This document shows positions 17,101-25,722 of a stretch of 64,000 nucleotides of DNA, piece after piece (the stretch's first letter is position 1; each line of letters starts with the position of its first letter). The DNA comes from SMYC01 sp963578475 (GTDB lineage: Bacteria; Acidobacteriota; Vicinamibacteria; Marinacidobacterales; SMYC01). A program made the translations under genes and the position numbers. The stretch lies in assembly GCA_963578475.1 (NCBI GenBank), contig CAUZCL010000017.1:1-64000 (forward strand). The letters run 5' to 3'. The notes beneath the pieces were generated by a model that saw nothing but the letters and a program-made list of their open reading frames with translations, was not told where the DNA came from and ran no database searches.

Positions 17101-17859
17101 TCATTCTTTCTGCGGTACGACGCGGTTCTCGTCCTCTTGGACGCTCTTGTCATAGTTGTCCTCGACCGGCCCACCCTCGGCAGGCTGAGACACGCTAACC
17201 ATAGATGGTCGCAACAGCCGGTCCTTGAACAAGTAACCTTTCTGAAGAACTTCCACGACGGTGCCTTCGGGCTGCTCGCTCGTCTCGACTCTGCCGACGG
17301 CCTCGTGAACGTGAGGATCGAACGGCTTGGCAATCGCCTCAACCTCGAGCAGCCCCTGTTTGGTCAGAGCATCGCGGAATTGCTTGTGGATGATTTCGAC
17401 ACCCTCGATCAGCTGTTCTTCGCTGCCGGTCTTCGACGCAGCGATGGCACGTTCTAGATTGTCGAGTACCGGCAAAATCTCCCTCATCAGATCCGCTGCC
17501 GCGAATTTAATCGTTTCGGCGCGCTCGCGCTCGGCACGCTTCCTGTAGTTCTCGAGCTCCGCTTGCTTGCGCTGTGCGAGCAACCGCATCTCCTGCGCTT
17601 CAGCGGCGAGTCGGTCGGGCTCCTGCGCGTCCGCGGACGGCTCGTCGCCCCCGTCGAGACCGTCGGATTCCGGCGGCGGAGAGCCAGCGGGTGACGGTTC
17701 TTGTTGGTCGACAGAGCTCGACACCTCTTCGGTTCTCTCCGAAGCTTCGGCTGAATCGACTTCGACCTCGACTTTATCGTACTCGACACCGGTATCCGCT
17801 TCCGTTGTTGTCGTGTCGTTCTCGAGTTTCTTTTTACTATGGCGCTTTTTTCTAGACAT
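17101..17859 (-). CDS. grpE: Nucleotide exchange factor GrpE
   Basis: GrpE releases ADP from DnaK. After an acidic, low-complexity first 80 residues there is a long coiled coil (RLLAQRKQAELENYRKRAER) and the beta domain with FDPHVHEAVGRVET and VVEVLQKGYLFKDRLLRPS. It is 252 residues because of the extended acidic N-terminus. It lies 25 bases upstream of dnaK and is intact. Confidence 0.92.
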   Translation of the reverse strand: MSRKKRHSKKKLENDTTTTEADTGVEYDKVEVEVDSAEASERTEEVSSSVDQQEPSPAGSPPPESDGLDGGDEPSADAQEPDRLAAEAQEMRLLAQRKQAELENYRKRAERERAETIKFAAADLMREILPVLDNLERAIAASKTGSEEQLIEGVEIIHKQFRDALTKQGLLEVEAIAKPFDPHVHEAVGRVETSEQPEGTVVEVLQKGYLFKDRLLRPSMVSVSQPAEGGPVEDNYDKSVQEDENRVVPQKE

Positions 17860-17951
17860 GAGTGCTCATGGCGCTGGCGTTCGTTGGTCTCGAGCGCTCA
17901 CCCATTGGCTCGCGAATCCGTTTTTAGGGAACCCTGCGCTTTTCGAACAAA

Positions 17952-19019
17952 TTAATTGGCTAGCTCGCTTCCCGCTTGCGTAATGGCGGCGGACAGCGAC
18001 CACGCGATGTAGTCTACAACGGAAATAAATCGGGCATATTCCATCCTCGTAGGCCCCATGATACCGATGGACCCGAGCGGTTGGCTGCCATTCGAATAAC
18101 GGGCGCCTATCAGGGAGATACCTTCGAGAACCGGGACCTGCGCTTCCGAGCCGATGACGATCCGGAGACCGGAGCCATCGAGGCATGCATTGAGGATCGC
18201 GACTAGTTTGTGCCGCTCTTCGAGCGTCTCGAGGAGCTGTTGTGCGTGCTCGATGTTCTTGACGAATTCGGGCCTCTGCAACATATGCGAGGTGCCCTCG
18301 ACGTAAATTTCGGATGCTGGCTCTTCTGTAAAGGCCGCGTCGGCTATCGTCAGAGCTTTGCGAACGAGGCCATTGACCATTGCCTCGATTTCTTTCAAAC
18401 GATGCAATAGAAGCTCGCGCGCCTCGGAGAGCGTGTAGCCCACGAACTGCTCTTGGAGATAGCGGGCGCATTGGGCGAGATCATCACCGGAGAGATCGTT
18501 GGGGATCTCGATCACGCGATTCGTCACGTGGCCCGCTTGGGAAACCAACACGACGAGCAATCGTCGAGGCGCCATCCGTACAAAATCTACGTGATGCAAC
18601 ACGCTGTTGCGAGAATTGGGGCCCGTCACGAAACCCACCATCCCGGTCATCGTGGATAACAGTCTCGACGTGCGCTGTACGAGGCCCCCGTGACCACCTA
18701 GCCCCGCTTCGGTCGGCTGCATTTGATCCTCGATCCATTGGCGAACGGTTGGGGTGAGCTCTTCCTCGTCCATCAGCGTGCCGACATAGAATCGATAGCC
18801 GCGATCCGTGGGCACCCTGCCGGCGGATGTGTGGGGTTGATACAGGTACCCCATTTCTTCTAGGTCCGAGAGCACGTTGCGGATCGTCGCGGATGAATAG
18901 CCTCGGGAGTTAATTGTGGATAACGTTCGGGAGCCGACCGGCTCGCCGGCCATGATAAAGATGTGGACCATTTGTCGCAAGATCTCGCGACTACGGGCAT
19001 CGAGTGCCGGAGCTGTCAT
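17952..19019 (-). CDS. hrcA: Heat-inducible transcription repressor HrcA
   Basis: HrcA represses chaperone operons by binding CIRCE. The N-terminal winged helix (SREILRQMVHIFIMAGEPVG, SATIRNVLSDLEEMGYLYQP) is followed by the GAF-like dimer domain, ending with SLIGARYSNGSQPLGSIGIM and GPTRMEYARFISVVDYIA. It is 355 residues and intact. No CIRCE palindrome (TTAGCACTC-N9-GAGTGCTAA) is visible upstream of hrcA, grpE or dnaK. The 244-base gap to ald shows no other clear element. Confidence 0.92.
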   Translation of the reverse strand: MTAPALDARSREILRQMVHIFIMAGEPVGSRTLSTINSRGYSSATIRNVLSDLEEMGYLYQPHTSAGRVPTDRGYRFYVGTLMDEEELTPTVRQWIEDQMQPTEAGLGGHGGLVQRTSRLLSTMTGMVGFVTGPNSRNSVLHHVDFVRMAPRRLLVVLVSQAGHVTNRVIEIPNDLSGDDLAQCARYLQEQFVGYTLSEARELLLHRLKEIEAMVNGLVRKALTIADAAFTEEPASEIYVEGTSHMLQRPEFVKNIEHAQQLLETLEERHKLVAILNACLDGSGLRIVIGSEAQVPVLEGISLIGARYSNGSQPLGSIGIMGPTRMEYARFISVVDYIAWSLSAAITQAGSELAN

Positions 19020-19263
19020 GGTTCTAGTTTAACCTTTACTTTTACGCGCACGGTTGCCTGAAAGCGTAAATTCCGCCAACTCCTTTTTTACCAAGCGGCT
19101 CCCGTCTTGTCAACCGAGCGGGACTGGCTCCTCGCGGCGCTTCGGACATTCTGGGGAGCGATATTTGGGGTCGTGCGCGTTTCTCTCAGGGGGGCGGCTC
19201 GGTCGGGTCGTCGATTTTCCTGCGCAATCAGAGAAGCTCTTGAATGCGTTCATGGTCCCGGTT

Positions 19264-20344
19264 TTACGACACCGCTACGGGCACACACGTCACTTTGCCT
19301 TGATACGTGTTTACGCCGGCCAGCAGATGCGGATCCGACCCCAGGGCTCCTTTGAGGCCGCGATTCGCGATATCGAGCGCGAAGGGCAAGGTTACGTTCG
19401 TGAGAGCGAAGGTCGATGTTCTTGGCACGGCGCCCGGCATGTTGGCGACACAGTAGTGCACCACGCCCTCGACGATGAAGGTAGGATCGCTATGCGTCGT
19501 CGGGCGGGTGGTCTCGATGCACCCACCCTGGTCCACGGCTACGTCGACGACGACGGCGCCATTCTTCATTTCTAGAATCATGTCGCGAGTCACAATCTTG
19601 GGGGCTGAAGCGCCTGGTATGAGAACCGCCCCGATGACAAGGTCTGCTGTCCGCACCGACTCCTCGATAGTAACGGGGTTGGACATGAGCGTTGTGATGC
19701 GTCCTGCGAAGATATCGTCGAGATATTGCATCCGCCCGAGGCTTCTCTCGAGCACGGTCACCTGAGCGCCGAGCCCGACCGCCATCTTGCAAGCATTGAG
19801 CCCGCCGACCCCGCCGCCGATGATCGAGATCCTCCCTCGCGGGACGCCGGGAACGCCTCCGACGAGTATCCCGCAGCCGCCCTCGGCTTTTTCGAGGTAG
19901 TGGGCACCTTCTTGAATCGACATGCGCCCCGCAACTTCGCTCATGGGTGTTAGAAGAGGGAGCGAGCGCCCGTCATGGGACGTGATGGTCTCGTAGGCGA
20001 TTCCGGTGACCCCGCGCCTCGAGCAGCCCGTCGGTGAGCTCCGGCAGCGGCGCGAGGTGCAAATACGTGAAGAGGATCTGTCCTTCGCGCAACATCTCGA
20101 CTTCCGTGGTGAGCGGTTCTTTGACTTTGATAATCATTTCCGCCGCGGCGATGACCTCGTCTGCCGAAGGCAGAATCGTGGCGCCCGCCGAAACATATTC
20201 TTCGTTCGTGATACTGCTTCCGAGCCCTGCGCCGTCCTGGACCAAGACTTCGTGTCCGGCCGCCGCAAGGGCCTTGACGCCCCCCGGCACGAGACCGACG
20301 CGATATTCGTTGTCTTTGATTTCTGTAATGGTTCCGACTTTCAT
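19264..20344 (-). pseudogene. ald: Alanine dehydrogenase, frameshifted
   Basis: Ald converts L-alanine to pyruvate plus ammonia with NAD. The N-terminal 110 codons (GTITEIKDNEYRVGLVPGGV, IIKVKEPL) are in one frame; the rest (MSEVAGRMSIQEGAHYLEK, IIGGGVGGLNACKMAVGLGA) is in another. Between them the second frame reads VTGIAYETITSHDGRSLPLL before MSEV, so one extra base in the CCCC run at 20010-20013 breaks an otherwise complete gene. It is either a sequencing error or a young pseudogene. Confidence 0.88.
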
Positions 20345-20436
20345 TCGTGTAGATTCCTGGGTGTAGCGGATCAGCCTCGATCGTCAATCGGCCGGGGCCG
20401 CTTCAGTTCGCGCCCGACGAAGAGCTCGGGTTGCCG

Positions 20437-20901
20437 CTAGCCCTTGGGCTCGGTTGGTTTGCGCGGTGGTGGAACGGGTTTCGATTGCGACGATTTCGCC
20501 ATCTTGCTCGAGCCGCGGAAAGTAGCGCCTGCGGCGACGCGGATGACCTGGGCTGAAATATTGCCGAACACTCTGCCTGTTTCGGTGATTTCGATTTTAT
20601 CGGACGCCGTGCAGTCGCCTTGGACCTCTCCCCGGATCGAGACGACAGTCGCAGAAATATTCGCATGTACTTTTCCGGTTTTGCCTATGACCACACGCTG
20701 CCCGCCCTGGACTGTGCCTTCGACACGGCCATCGATTACCATGTCGTGCTTACTCCTGAGCTCGCCTTTGACCAGGGCGCCCTTGCCGATGACCGTGGGC
20801 TCTCCTGCGGGTTCCGACACGGTGGATGTTTGCTCACGTTCGGGTACGACGGCAGCTGCCGGACTCGGTTTCTTCTCCGGTTTTCCACTAAAGATTCCCA
20901 C
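20437..20901 (-). CDS. Bactofilin
   Basis: The 154-residue protein has the bactofilin (DUF583) beta-helix core in residues 36-130, with TVIGKGALVKGELRSKHD, DGRVEGTV and RGEVQGDCTASDKIEI. It is flanked by disordered Pro/Lys-rich tails. Bactofilins polymerise without nucleotide into cytoskeletal filaments that shape cells or localise peptidoglycan enzymes. It lies 92 bases upstream of the ald gene on the same strand, so the two may be co-transcribed. Confidence 0.88.
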   Translation of the reverse strand: MGIFSGKPEKKPSPAAAVVPEREQTSTVSEPAGEPTVIGKGALVKGELRSKHDMVIDGRVEGTVQGGQRVVIGKTGKVHANISATVVSIRGEVQGDCTASDKIEITETGRVFGNISAQVIRVAAGATFRGSSKMAKSSQSKPVPPPRKPTEPKG

Positions 20902-21071
20902 GAATGCTCCTTCCAGTTCGACCGGACGGCGTAGCCCTCTGCTCGCAAGCTCGCTTGAAGAAGACGGCTTCTAGTTCGGTCTCGCCCTAGCCTTTCGCTC
21001 GACAGCTCGCTGAGAACACGGCTTCGGACCTAGAGGCCCTTGACGGTCGAACGCGAGCCGCGGACAGTCTA

Positions 21072-21147
21072 TGGAGCGGACGACGGGACTCGAACCCGCG
21101 ACACCAAGCTTGGGAAGCTTGTACTCTACCAACTGAGCTACGCCCGC
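21072..21147 (-). tRNA. tRNA-Gly (anticodon CCC)
   Basis: The minus strand folds as a cloverleaf: acceptor GCGGGCG pairs with CGTCCGC, D-arm GCTCAGTTGGTAGAGT, anticodon stem CAAGC/GCTTG with loop TTCCCAA, T-arm GCGGGTTCGAGTCCCGT. The anticodon CCC is complementary to 21112-21114. An encoded CCA end lies at 21072-21074. The anticodon reads GGG glycine codons. Confidence 0.93.
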
Positions 21148-21177
21148 CCGTTTCGAATAGAAGTATACACCAGTGCT

Positions 21178-22251
21178 TCATCCGTCAGCGTCTAGCGCGG
21201 TCACGCGGCTGAAATCTGTGAGCACGGACTTGTCTCCGAGAACGACGCCGCCCTCGAGAACCGAGCGATGGCCGATATGGGCGCTCCGGCCGATGAGTGC
21301 ACCGCGCACGCGTGCCTCGGTTCCGATGCGTACATTGGACCAAAGCACCGAATTGCCCACGATGGCTTCCGACTCGATCCGGCAGTTGGGCCCCACGACC
21401 GCGAACGGCTCGAGATGAGCCCCGGCCTTCACGAGCGCGCCTTCACCGATATAACCGGGCCCTTGTATCTTGGCTCCGCTTTTGACCGTGGCGGTCGGGT
21501 CGACATAGGTGCCGCCTGCATTAGGGTTGAAGCCTTCGAAGGGAAGGGCTCGGGACAAAATATCGCGGTGCACCCGCAGATATTTCTCCGGGGTGCCGAT
21601 ATCGATCCAATAGCCGCGATGCACGTAGGCATAGAACGGAATTTTGTCTTTTAGAAGACTCGGAAAAAAACCGCGCTCGAAGGAATAACTCTCTCCTTCG
21701 GGGATGCGGTCCAAGGTCTCCGGCTCGAGGATGTAGACACCAGCGTTGATCGTGTCGCACGTGATCTCATCGTAGCTCGGCTTTTCCAGGAATTGCCGGA
21801 CGCGCCCGTCATCTTCGGTCTCCACGAGCCCATAGGCCGTTGGATTTTCCACGGGAGTGAGCACGATCGTCGCCTTCGCCCCAGTCTCCTCATGTTGTTT
21901 CAGCACCGCTCCGAGATCGAGATCGCTCAGGACGTCTCCGTTGAAGACGACGGTACGCCCACCGATCAACGCCTCTGCATTCTTGACCGCGCCGGCAGTG
22001 CCGAGAGGCTCGGGCTCCATCGTGTAGTGGATCTTGACGCCGAGAGACGAACCGTCTCCGAAGAGCTTTTCGATGCGCCGAGGCTGATAGGACAGAGAAA
22101 GCACGATGTTGTCGATCCCGGTTTTCTTGAGAAGCTCGATTTGTAGCGCCAGGAATGGGCGGGTGAGGATGGGGACAATCGGTTTGGGAGTATTGAGCGT
22201 CAGAGGACGCAGTCTCGTCCCCTTGCCACCTGCGAGAATTACAGCGTTCAT
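21178..22251 (-). CDS. Sugar-phosphate nucleotidyltransferase with left-handed beta-helix (GMPP-like)
   Basis: The N-terminal Rossmann domain has the pyrophosphorylase signature AVILAGGKGTRLRPLTLNTP and YTMEPEPLGTAGAVKNA, with FNGDVLSDLD as the metal site. From residue 250 a hexapeptide-repeat beta-helix follows (VGPNCRIESEAIVGNSVLWS). It resembles mannose-1-phosphate guanylyltransferases, but uridylyl or other activity is possible. ATG 22251 begins the signature; the open frame upstream is a shadow of pgsA. 357 residues. Confidence 0.85.
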   Translation of the reverse strand: MNAVILAGGKGTRLRPLTLNTPKPIVPILTRPFLALQIELLKKTGIDNIVLSLSYQPRRIEKLFGDGSSLGVKIHYTMEPEPLGTAGAVKNAEALIGGRTVVFNGDVLSDLDLGAVLKQHEETGAKATIVLTPVENPTAYGLVETEDDGRVRQFLEKPSYDEITCDTINAGVYILEPETLDRIPEGESYSFERGFFPSLLKDKIPFYAYVHRGYWIDIGTPEKYLRVHRDILSRALPFEGFNPNAGGTYVDPTATVKSGAKIQGPGYIGEGALVKAGAHLEPFAVVGPNCRIESEAIVGNSVLWSNVRIGTEARVRGALIGRSAHIGHRSVLEGGVVLGDKSVLTDFSRVTALDADG

Positions 22252-22377
22252 AAACCTTAAAGCCTCGAATGGAGCGGATTCTAGCACTCGGGGGACGGGA
22301 GCTTCAAGCCATGATGCGAGTCCACGAGCCGCGACCAAGAAAATGACACAGAACGTGAGAAAAAACCAGAAAAGAAC

Positions 22378-22401
22378 AGCCACAGAGCCACAGAGCCACA
22401 G
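22378..22401. repeat. Triple 8-base tandem repeat AGCCACAG
   Basis: Three perfect copies of AGCCACAG lie in the 217-base divergent gap between the nucleotidyltransferase and pgsA genes. The rest of the gap has no clear promoter or hairpin. The role is unknown. Confidence 0.6.
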
Positions 22402-22468
22402 TTCTTCCCAATTTTTTCTCAGGTCCACAGTAGAATAGCGTTGAAAGTGGTTTCCGCCCCTCGATACG

Positions 22469-23071
22469 ATGACGCTTCCAAATTTGCCGAACGCCCTCAC
22501 GCTGAGCCGAATCTTTCTCGTGCCGCTGCTCGTTGTCGTGCTCCTTACGCGCGCGGATTTTTGGGAGCTCATCGGCGGCGCGATTTTCGGGGTCGCGGCC
22601 CTTACGGATTGGCTCGACGGATACCTGGCCCGGCGACGCAAAGAGGTCACGACGCTTGGGATCATGCTGGATCCCGTCGCAGACAAGATGCTGATCTCGG
22701 CGGCGTTCATCAGCCTGGTACAGATGGAGCTCGTGCCTGCTTGGATGGTCGTAGTCATCGTGGGCCGCGAGTTCGCGGTGATGGGGCTGCGAATGGTTGC
22801 CGTGCAGCAGGGCATCACGATACCGGCGAGCCCATTGGGGAAGGGAAAAATGGCGACTCAAGTCGTCGCGATTCTTCTTTTGATCCTCGGTGAAAAGTTC
22901 ATGGGCCCCCTCGCGGTGCTCGGGCCCGTCGCTCTCTGGCTCACGGTCATCTTGGCGCTATTGTCCGGGGTCGATTACTTCTTCCGCTTCTACAAGAAAG
23001 TCTCCGGAGATCTCCCGATGGAAGGTTTAGCCGGACGCGAAGCTTCGAGCAAAGCCGGAAGAACCGAATGA
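22469..23071 (+). CDS. pgsA: CDP-diacylglycerol-glycerol-3-phosphate phosphatidyltransferase
   Basis: This membrane enzyme makes phosphatidylglycerol phosphate. It carries the CDP-alcohol phosphatidyltransferase motif in DWLDGYLARRRKEVTTLG followed by MLDPVADK (DG-x2-AR-x8-G-x3-D-x3-D). At least four hydrophobic helices span the rest. It starts MTLPNLPNALTLSRIFLV, typical for PgsA. The next gene overlaps its stop (ATGA). A second family member is encoded at 50175-50753. Confidence 0.88.
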   Translation: MTLPNLPNALTLSRIFLVPLLVVVLLTRADFWELIGGAIFGVAALTDWLDGYLARRRKEVTTLGIMLDPVADKMLISAAFISLVQMELVPAWMVVVIVGREFAVMGLRMVAVQQGITIPASPLGKGKMATQVVAILLLILGEKFMGPLAVLGPVALWLTVILALLSGVDYFFRFYKKVSGDLPMEGLAGREASSKAGRTE

Positions 23072-23433
23072 CGCGCGTGCCGCCGGAAGCGCACCGGCTG
23101 ATCGAGAAGGCACCTCGGGTCTATGTCGGGCCGGATGCCGAGCGCGCGTTGTCAGGGGAGAGAGGCGTGCTCTTAGGCGCGAAGCGCCCAGAGTGGATAG
23201 ACGTTCTCGCCGTGGATGCCCACACCGGTGACGCTTGGAACACGCTCGTGGCGCGCCGCTACGAGGCTCCCCGGCTGTGGGAGGCGGTGGGCCTGAGCCT
23301 GCCGTTCGAGGAGTTTCGGAAACATCGCGCGCGCTGGCTTCGAGAGCTCGTCCCGGGCGACGCGGTGGTTACGGAGAAAGGAATCTCGGTGCACCTCGGC
23401 GATGTCTGGGAAATCGCCAAGTTGGCACGCTAG
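23068..23433 (+). CDS. Hypothetical protein coupled to pgsA
   Basis: The frame has 121 residues and overlaps the pgsA stop by four bases. The sequence is soluble, with DAWNTLVARRYEAPRLWEAV and LVPGDAVVTEKGISVHLGDV. No membrane segment, signal peptide or motif is recognised. Operon position supports a real gene. Confidence 0.65.
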   Translation: MTRVPPEAHRLIEKAPRVYVGPDAERALSGERGVLLGAKRPEWIDVLAVDAHTGDAWNTLVARRYEAPRLWEAVGLSLPFEEFRKHRARWLRELVPGDAVVTEKGISVHLGDVWEIAKLAR

Positions 23434-23463
23434 CAGATCGGGTTCAAGCCCCTAGAGAATCCG

Positions 23464-24669
23464 CTATTTCAGCTCAATCAAATCCCCTACCACCATGAAG
23501 TCGTAGCTTTCCATAATTTTGGCGGTGGCGTGCTCTCTTTGGACGGTCAAGACGGCGAGCTCACCGAGAACCTTCCGTGGCGCGTCCGGGTGGACGTAAC
23601 GAAAGACCGTGAACAAGTTTCCTGGCACGACGCCGTCGTTCTCACCTACATCGATGCTCACGAGATACCCCTCGCCGAGTGTAGTGATTTCTTCGAGTGA
23701 TGCTACGATCTCGCCACGCATCTCACCCGTCTCCGGCGTCAAGCGCGTCGCGGACGGCTGCCCAGGAAGAAGGGGCACGGTGATTGGACTAAACGGCGTC
23801 AGGTAGTCGCCGACATTCATATCCGAGCACGAGGCGACGATCTCGGCCAATGAGCTGTCAGCTTGGGCAGCCAGGACAACGACAGCGCCGGTGCGCCGGA
23901 CGTGACGGCCTTTCATCCCCCAGCTGAAGTTGATGAGCCGCTGGACGTAGAAGCGGTCGCCCGCACTGACACCCTGATTCGTGCCTCGACCCACATACAT
24001 GATGTCACCGATAGCGTAGCCGACTTTCGAAGCGCCTTCTTCGGTTCCGATGATGCGAAAACTGTCATCTTCGTTTTCGGCATAAAAGCCAGCGCAAGCG
24101 ATGGTGTGCTCTTCATACGCGGGGTGAAACGTTGGCCCCAATGGACCACTGGCTCCCGCTTGCCCGCCCCCTGGACCCGCACCGGGGCCAGCAGCGCCTC
24201 CGGCACCGGCTGCACCCGTACCTCCCGCAGTAACGCCCGGGCCGCCCGGCGCGCCGGCTACGTCTCCGGGGCGTACCATGTCCACGTCGGGAAGCACGAC
24301 TGGGTCGCCCGGATAGATTAGATGTGGATCATCGATGTAGCGGTTGGCGTCCCATAGTTGCGGCCAGAGATACGGATTTTCGAGATATCGCCCCGAGATT
24401 GCCCATAGCGTGTCGCCGTCGACCATAATATGGAGCTGGGTGCCCTCGGGGTAGCTCGTTGGTGCCTGGTAAGGAGACCAGTGCTCGGCAACGACGATCT
24501 CTTGTGCGTTGTCGCTCGTGTCCTGGGCCAGGGCAAGCGTGCTCGCAGCTAAAAAGCAAACGGCCACAAAGCCACACGTCTCGAAGAGCACTCGAGAGCG
24601 AGAGTTGAGGAAAACCGAACCGTTGACAGCGGTCCGCGATGCTCGCGTCGTCACGGCATACCTCCACAT
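23464..24669 (-). CDS. Secreted LysM-domain protein
   Basis: After a hydrophobic N-terminal segment (FVAVCFLAASTLALAQ) a LysM unit is present in residues 80-135 (HIMVDGDTLWAISGRYLENP, WDANRYIDDPHLIYPGDPVV). A Gly/Pro/Ala linker leads to a C-terminal beta-rich region of about 220 residues (VSIDVGENDGVVPGNLFTVF). LysM binds peptidoglycan, so the protein likely sits in the periplasm. The start at 24669 is uncertain; a shorter form from about residue 28 also fits the signal peptide. Confidence 0.8.
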   Translation of the reverse strand: MWRYAVTTRASRTAVNGSVFLNSRSRVLFETCGFVAVCFLAASTLALAQDTSDNAQEIVVAEHWSPYQAPTSYPEGTQLHIMVDGDTLWAISGRYLENPYLWPQLWDANRYIDDPHLIYPGDPVVLPDVDMVRPGDVAGAPGGPGVTAGGTGAAGAGGAAGPGAGPGGGQAGASGPLGPTFHPAYEEHTIACAGFYAENEDDSFRIIGTEEGASKVGYAIGDIMYVGRGTNQGVSAGDRFYVQRLINFSWGMKGRHVRRTGAVVVLAAQADSSLAEIVASCSDMNVGDYLTPFSPITVPLLPGQPSATRLTPETGEMRGEIVASLEEITTLGEGYLVSIDVGENDGVVPGNLFTVFRYVHPDAPRKVLGELAVLTVQREHATAKIMESYDFMVVGDLIELK

Positions 24670-24796
24670 GGTAGGGAAACGAAGATGTGGAATAACTGTA
24701 ACAACTCGATCTGGCAGGTGTCAAACCGTTTTTCCCTGGAACGGCTAAAGTGCTACTTGAGGGGTCTACCGAGCAAAAACAGACGGTCGGCGACGA

Positions 24797-25615
24797 TTAT
24801 TGCGGTGGCTTCTTTGGCTCGTCAATCTTCTCCACTTGGATAGTGGCGAGCATCGTTTGTGCCTCTTCGCGATAGATGCTCTCGGGGAAATGGTCGACGA
24901 TTTGCCGAAAATGAGGGAGCGCTTCTGCGGGTTGCCGGCAGCTGTCATAGGCGGAACCGATGCGAAAGTGCACCTCGTCCATTTTGCTGAATGCCGGAAA
25001 GTTGTCAAGCACTCGTTGGAAGCGCGGGATCGAGGCGCGACAATGTTTTCGATTCTCAAAATAGAACAACCCAATGCGGAACTCGGACTCAGCGAGGGTC
25101 TCGTAGCACTCCTGGAGCAGCACCCGCCCTTCTTCCGCGTAGCGCGAGTTCCGGTATAGCTGGACGAGTTTTTCGAACTCCTCGACAGCTAGCTCCGTTG
25201 GCTCCTGGTCGCGATCGGGGCTCTGGATTTGCCGATAATGCCCGTAGCCGATTTGATATTGGGCGTAGTCGGCGCGGGGATGGTTCGGGAAGAAGGTAAG
25301 GAAGTCACGGTAATCAGCGATCGAAACGATGAGGTTGCTCCTGCCCTTTTGGTTGAAGTAGGAATCCGCGATCCCGAGCCGCGCATCGCCTGCCAGTTGG
25401 CTGCGAGGATAGGCATCCAAAAGCTGTTGCAAATAGCCGCGTGCTTCAATCCAGTTCTTCCCTTCTAGAGCGCTCCGTCCCATCGCCATCAAACGTTGGT
25501 CGCCTTGCGCGGTAACTGGGACCATTTGCTTCGACTTGCCGCTGCAAGCGAGACTCGTTGCGAGCGCTGCCATCACGAGGAGCTGGGAACGTCTCAACAC
25601 AAAACTGATTCTCAT
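24797..25615 (-). CDS. bamD: BamD-like outer-membrane assembly lipoprotein
   Basis: The signal peptide ends in a lipobox (LATSLACSGK), so Cys is lipidated. Residues 40-260 hold TPR-like repeats with YPRSQLAGDARLGIADSYFN and FPNHPRADYAQYQIGYGHY, as in BamD/YfiO. BamD works with BamA to insert outer-membrane beta-barrels. At 272 residues it is slightly longer than usual. Its presence supports a Gram-negative envelope. It is separated from the LysM gene by about 130 bases with no obvious element. Confidence 0.82.
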   Translation of the reverse strand: MRISFVLRRSQLLVMAALATSLACSGKSKQMVPVTAQGDQRLMAMGRSALEGKNWIEARGYLQQLLDAYPRSQLAGDARLGIADSYFNQKGRSNLIVSIADYRDFLTFFPNHPRADYAQYQIGYGHYRQIQSPDRDQEPTELAVEEFEKLVQLYRNSRYAEEGRVLLQECYETLAESEFRIGLFYFENRKHCRASIPRFQRVLDNFPAFSKMDEVHFRIGSAYDSCRQPAEALPHFRQIVDHFPESIYREEAQTMLATIQVEKIDEPKKPPQ

Positions 25616-25722
25616 CGGTCCTTCATCATCATACGCTCTGAGAGATCAATGGTTCAATGCCTTAGAATAGACGAGCTGAGGCCCGGTCGCAACGTCCGAT
25701 ATTGAGCGCCACTTGCCGAGCC

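Noticed and set aside
15936..17198. A 420-codon plus-strand frame antisense to dnaK, longer than the dnaK frame itself
   Set aside because: It has no domain, signal peptide or ribosome site, and mirrors the codon bias of dnaK; it is a shadow.
20008..20016. Programmed frameshift in ald
   Set aside because: No slippery heptamer with downstream structure is evident, and Ald is not known to use frameshifting; mutation or error is simpler.
22378..22401. CRISPR-like tandem repeat
   Set aside because: Units are 8 bases with no spacers; no cas genes are in the window.
22252..22818. Upstream extension of the nucleotidyltransferase frame to 546 codons
   Set aside because: The extension is antisense to pgsA and the conserved protein starts at MNAVILAGG (22251).
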